A DNA stretch of 64,000 nucleotides, taken from NCBI RefSeq assembly GCF_037974265.1, contig NZ_CP150233.1, positions 5,394,001 to 5,458,000 of the forward strand. Direction: 5' to 3'. The DNA comes from Paenibacillus sp. FSL R5-0623 (GTDB taxonomy: Bacteria > Bacillota > Bacilli > Paenibacillales > Paenibacillaceae). The notes beneath the pieces are model-generated. The model searched no databases. It worked only from the letters and a program-made list of their open reading frames with translations, and was not told the DNA's origin. The position numbers were made by a program, and so were the translations under genes. This document shows, piece after piece, positions 62,736 to 64,000 of the stretch (position 1 is the stretch's first letter; the number at the start of each line of letters is the position of its first letter).

Positions 62736-62779
62736 AAAAAAAGTCCAAAGATAGCCACTGCATGTGGTTATCTTTGAAC
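62736..62779 (-). terminator. Terminator after the DUF3024 gene
   Basis: Minus-strand GTTCAAAGATAACCAC..GTGGCTATCTTTGGAC stem of about 16 bp with a short loop, then TTTTTTT. Confidence 0.9.
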
Positions 62780-62783
62780 TCGC

Positions 62784-63119
62784 TCACGTCCGCCAGAACA
62801 GCCCAGCCTCATCCCGCTCCACCTGCTCGAGCACATTTTCAAAATCGGAACAAGGTGTAATAACATCTACCGGATTCCAGCTGCTCTGTTCATCTCTGGC
62901 AAACACCTTCCACTGATTTTCTTCCCAGTAAAATCGGGCAATATGCATCTTCTCCCATTGATACCGTTCCTCGGCGGGTCTTTCTTCGGTCAGGATCAAT
63001 TCATTGTCATTCATCACATAGGTCAACTTCACCATCGTACGCAGTGGCGCAGGAACCTTCTCGTGAATATAGCCATTCATCACCGACTGAATTCTTCGTA
63101 ACGTAAACGAGTCCAACAT
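62784..63119 (-). CDS. DUF3024 domain protein
   Basis: 111 residues from ATG 63119. DUF3024 pattern: LDSFTLRRIQSVMNGYIHEK, LRTMVKLTYVMNDNELILTE, KMHIARFYWEENQWKVFARD and NVLEQVERDEAGLFW. Function of the family is not known. It lies 43 bp after the S14 gene and is probably co-transcribed. Confidence 0.8.
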   Translation of the reverse strand: MLDSFTLRRIQSVMNGYIHEKVPAPLRTMVKLTYVMNDNELILTEERPAEERYQWEKMHIARFYWEENQWKVFARDEQSSWNPVDVITPCSDFENVLEQVERDEAGLFWRT

Positions 63120-63162
63120 GAAGATGCACACCCTTTCAGCAAAATACCACCCTTTGATCATG

Positions 63163-63432
63163 TTACCAGCTGGATTTTGTTACACCAGGAATCTGCCCTT
63201 GATGTGCCAGTTCTCTGAACTTAATTCGAGACACCTTGAACTTGCGTAGATAACCCCGCGGGCGGCCTGTCACTTCACAACGGTTCTTTAAACGAGTCGG
63301 AGATGCATTCCGCGGCAATTTCTGCAATCCCTCGTAATCCCCTTTTTCCTTCAATTCCCGACGCAGGTCCGCATATTTTGCCACGATCGCCTGACGTTGC
63401 TTCTCACGTACCACTTTTGATTTTTTAGCCAT
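63163..63432 (-). CDS. rpsN: 30S ribosomal protein S14, zinc-independent paralogue
   Basis: 89 residues: [60 protein letters not shown] and [12 protein letters not shown]. Only one Cys is present, so the zinc ribbon of the usual short S14 is missing; this is the zinc-free form made under zinc limitation (YhzA-type). RBS AAGGAGC. The neighbour CobW-family gene is another Zur-linked function, but I could not find a clear Zur box upstream. Confidence 0.93.
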   Translation of the reverse strand: MAKKSKVVREKQRQAIVAKYADLRRELKEKGDYEGLQKLPRNASPTRLKNRCEVTGRPRGYLRKFKVSRIKFRELAHQGQIPGVTKSSW

Positions 63433-63518
63433 GAAATCCAGCTCCTTTATCCCTTGAATTTATGTTTATAAATTGAACTAAAGAATATTTACACTGCACA
63501 CTCCGATGACAGAACAAC

Positions 63519-63669
63519 CTTCCGATTGCTGTTATCCCCAGATTTTTTTAATTCCTTTTATAAAGGGGAAATCCGGGGATAAAGGCGAAGCATATGCTTC
63601 GGATGCAGCTTTCTTGCAGAAAGCTTGTAGGCGAACGCTCCGCTTCTTCAGGTCCTTTCTGTCCTCTCC
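63519..63669 (+). repeat. Dispersed intergenic repeat, copy B
   Basis: Shares CTTCCGAT.GCTGTTATCCC at the start and GAACGCTCCGCTTCTTCAG near the end with copy A (22927-23041), same orientation. The first half folds into a long stem (TTATCCCC.GATTT / AAATC.GGGGATAA). It has an extra segment with two more hairpins (GAAGCATATGCTTC; AGCTTTC/GAAAGCT) between these blocks. It fills most of the gap between rpsN and the CobW gene. Confidence 0.75.
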
Positions 63670-63672
63670 GAC

Positions 63673-64000
63673 TTATACAGCTTCCACAGGCCATGGTAGG
63701 GGATTATCAAAATGGCCCCAGTCGGCCAGCATCTCTTCATCACTAAGCAGGCACTGGTCCAGCTCATCTTCAATGCTCGCACGCTCCATTTCGATCCCGA
63801 TCATGACAAGCTCCGTCTGACGATCTCCCCACTGGGCATCCCATTTCTCCAGAACATCGGGTTCGCTACGTAAAATCTCCTCTTTGTCCGCTTCCGGCAA
63901 CGCCGCGACCCAATGTCCCGCAGGACCGAACTGAATGGATGGCCCTGCCTGACTGAGGCTTGCAGCAACATCCCCTTCAGCCGCGAGCCATACCAAACCT
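63673..64000 (-). CDS. CobW/YciC-family GTP-binding metallochaperone, C-terminal part
   Basis: About 109 residues of the CobW C-terminal domain are visible (GLVWLAAEGDVAASLSQAGP, PADKEEI-like ALPEADKEEILRSEPDVLEK, WGDRQTELVMIGIEM). The GTPase part lies beyond the right edge. In Bacillales such proteins (YciC/ZagA) are induced by zinc limitation, which agrees with the neighbouring zinc-free S14 gene. Metal specificity is inferred. Confidence 0.85.
   Translation of the reverse strand, partial: GLVWLAAEGDVAASLSQAGPSIQFGPAGHWVAALPEADKEEILRSEPDVLEKWDAQWGDRQTELVMIGIEMERASIEDELDQCLLSDEEMLADWGHFDNPLPWPVEAV

Overview
The window looks like a chromosomal segment of a Paenibacillus-type, spore-forming, plant-polysaccharide-degrading Firmicute. 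Evidence: spore genes (gerE, a YhcN/YlaJ lipoprotein, a GerMN-domain lipoprotein, CgeB-like proteins), strong AGGAGG ribosome binding sites, B. subtilis-style gene pairs (yvgK-yvgL-yvgM, yoaS-yozG, tcyJ/K-L-M-N), and large CUT1-type sugar transport loci with membrane-bound AraC regulators. No rRNA, tRNA, CRISPR array, prophage or insertion sequence was seen. All identifications were made by eye; no database search was run.

Layout. 0-6.7 kb: housekeeping genes (GerMN lipoprotein cut by the window edge, PgpA), a three-gene ApbE / heme-membrane / small secreted protein operon, an MBL hydrolase with a methyltransferase, and a DUF72 protein. 6.9-21.3 kb: a polysaccharide utilisation locus on the minus strand (YesS-like AraC regulator, two CUT1 permeases, solute-binding lipoprotein, then GH106-like, GH43, CE4-like and GH105 genes) with a consensus cre site and AraC-type direct repeats. 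21.5-30.3 kb: M20 dipeptidase, an intergenic repeat, nagA-nagB-RpiR operon with twin palindromes, several orphan small genes, gerE and the YhcN-type lipoprotein with a good sigma-G promoter. 30.5-34.7 kb: an ABC/GldG/DUF4340 operon.

34.9-51.6 kb is the most distinctive part: a probable spore-surface glycosylation island. On the minus strand, in transcription order, it encodes three small helical proteins (two sharing an IAHSxQxxARxLD motif), a small very basic protein ending in a Gly/Tyr tetrapeptide-periodic tail, two CgeB-like glycosyltransferases that carry the same kind of Gly/Tyr segment at their N-termini, a glycosyltransferase with a long Arg/Lys tail, a UDP-L-QuiNAc or UDP-L-FucNAc synthesis set, another SDR and two paralogous GT2 enzymes. 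Outlying GT4 genes sit at 34.9 and 38.4 kb. CATAnnnTA-type sigma-K -10 elements precede several of these genes. I infer late mother-cell synthesis of a glycosylated spore outer layer.

51.7-64 kb: a TcyJ/K-L-M-N-like amino-acid (cystine) ABC transporter, molybdate modAB without modC plus a divergent HTH/PBP regulator with a 10-bp-phased TTATA array between them, a GH42 beta-galactosidase with a divergent AraC regulator, a yoaS-yozG-like pair, and a zinc-limitation set (zinc-free S14, DUF3024 protein, CobW-family protein cut by the right edge) with a second copy of the intergenic repeat.
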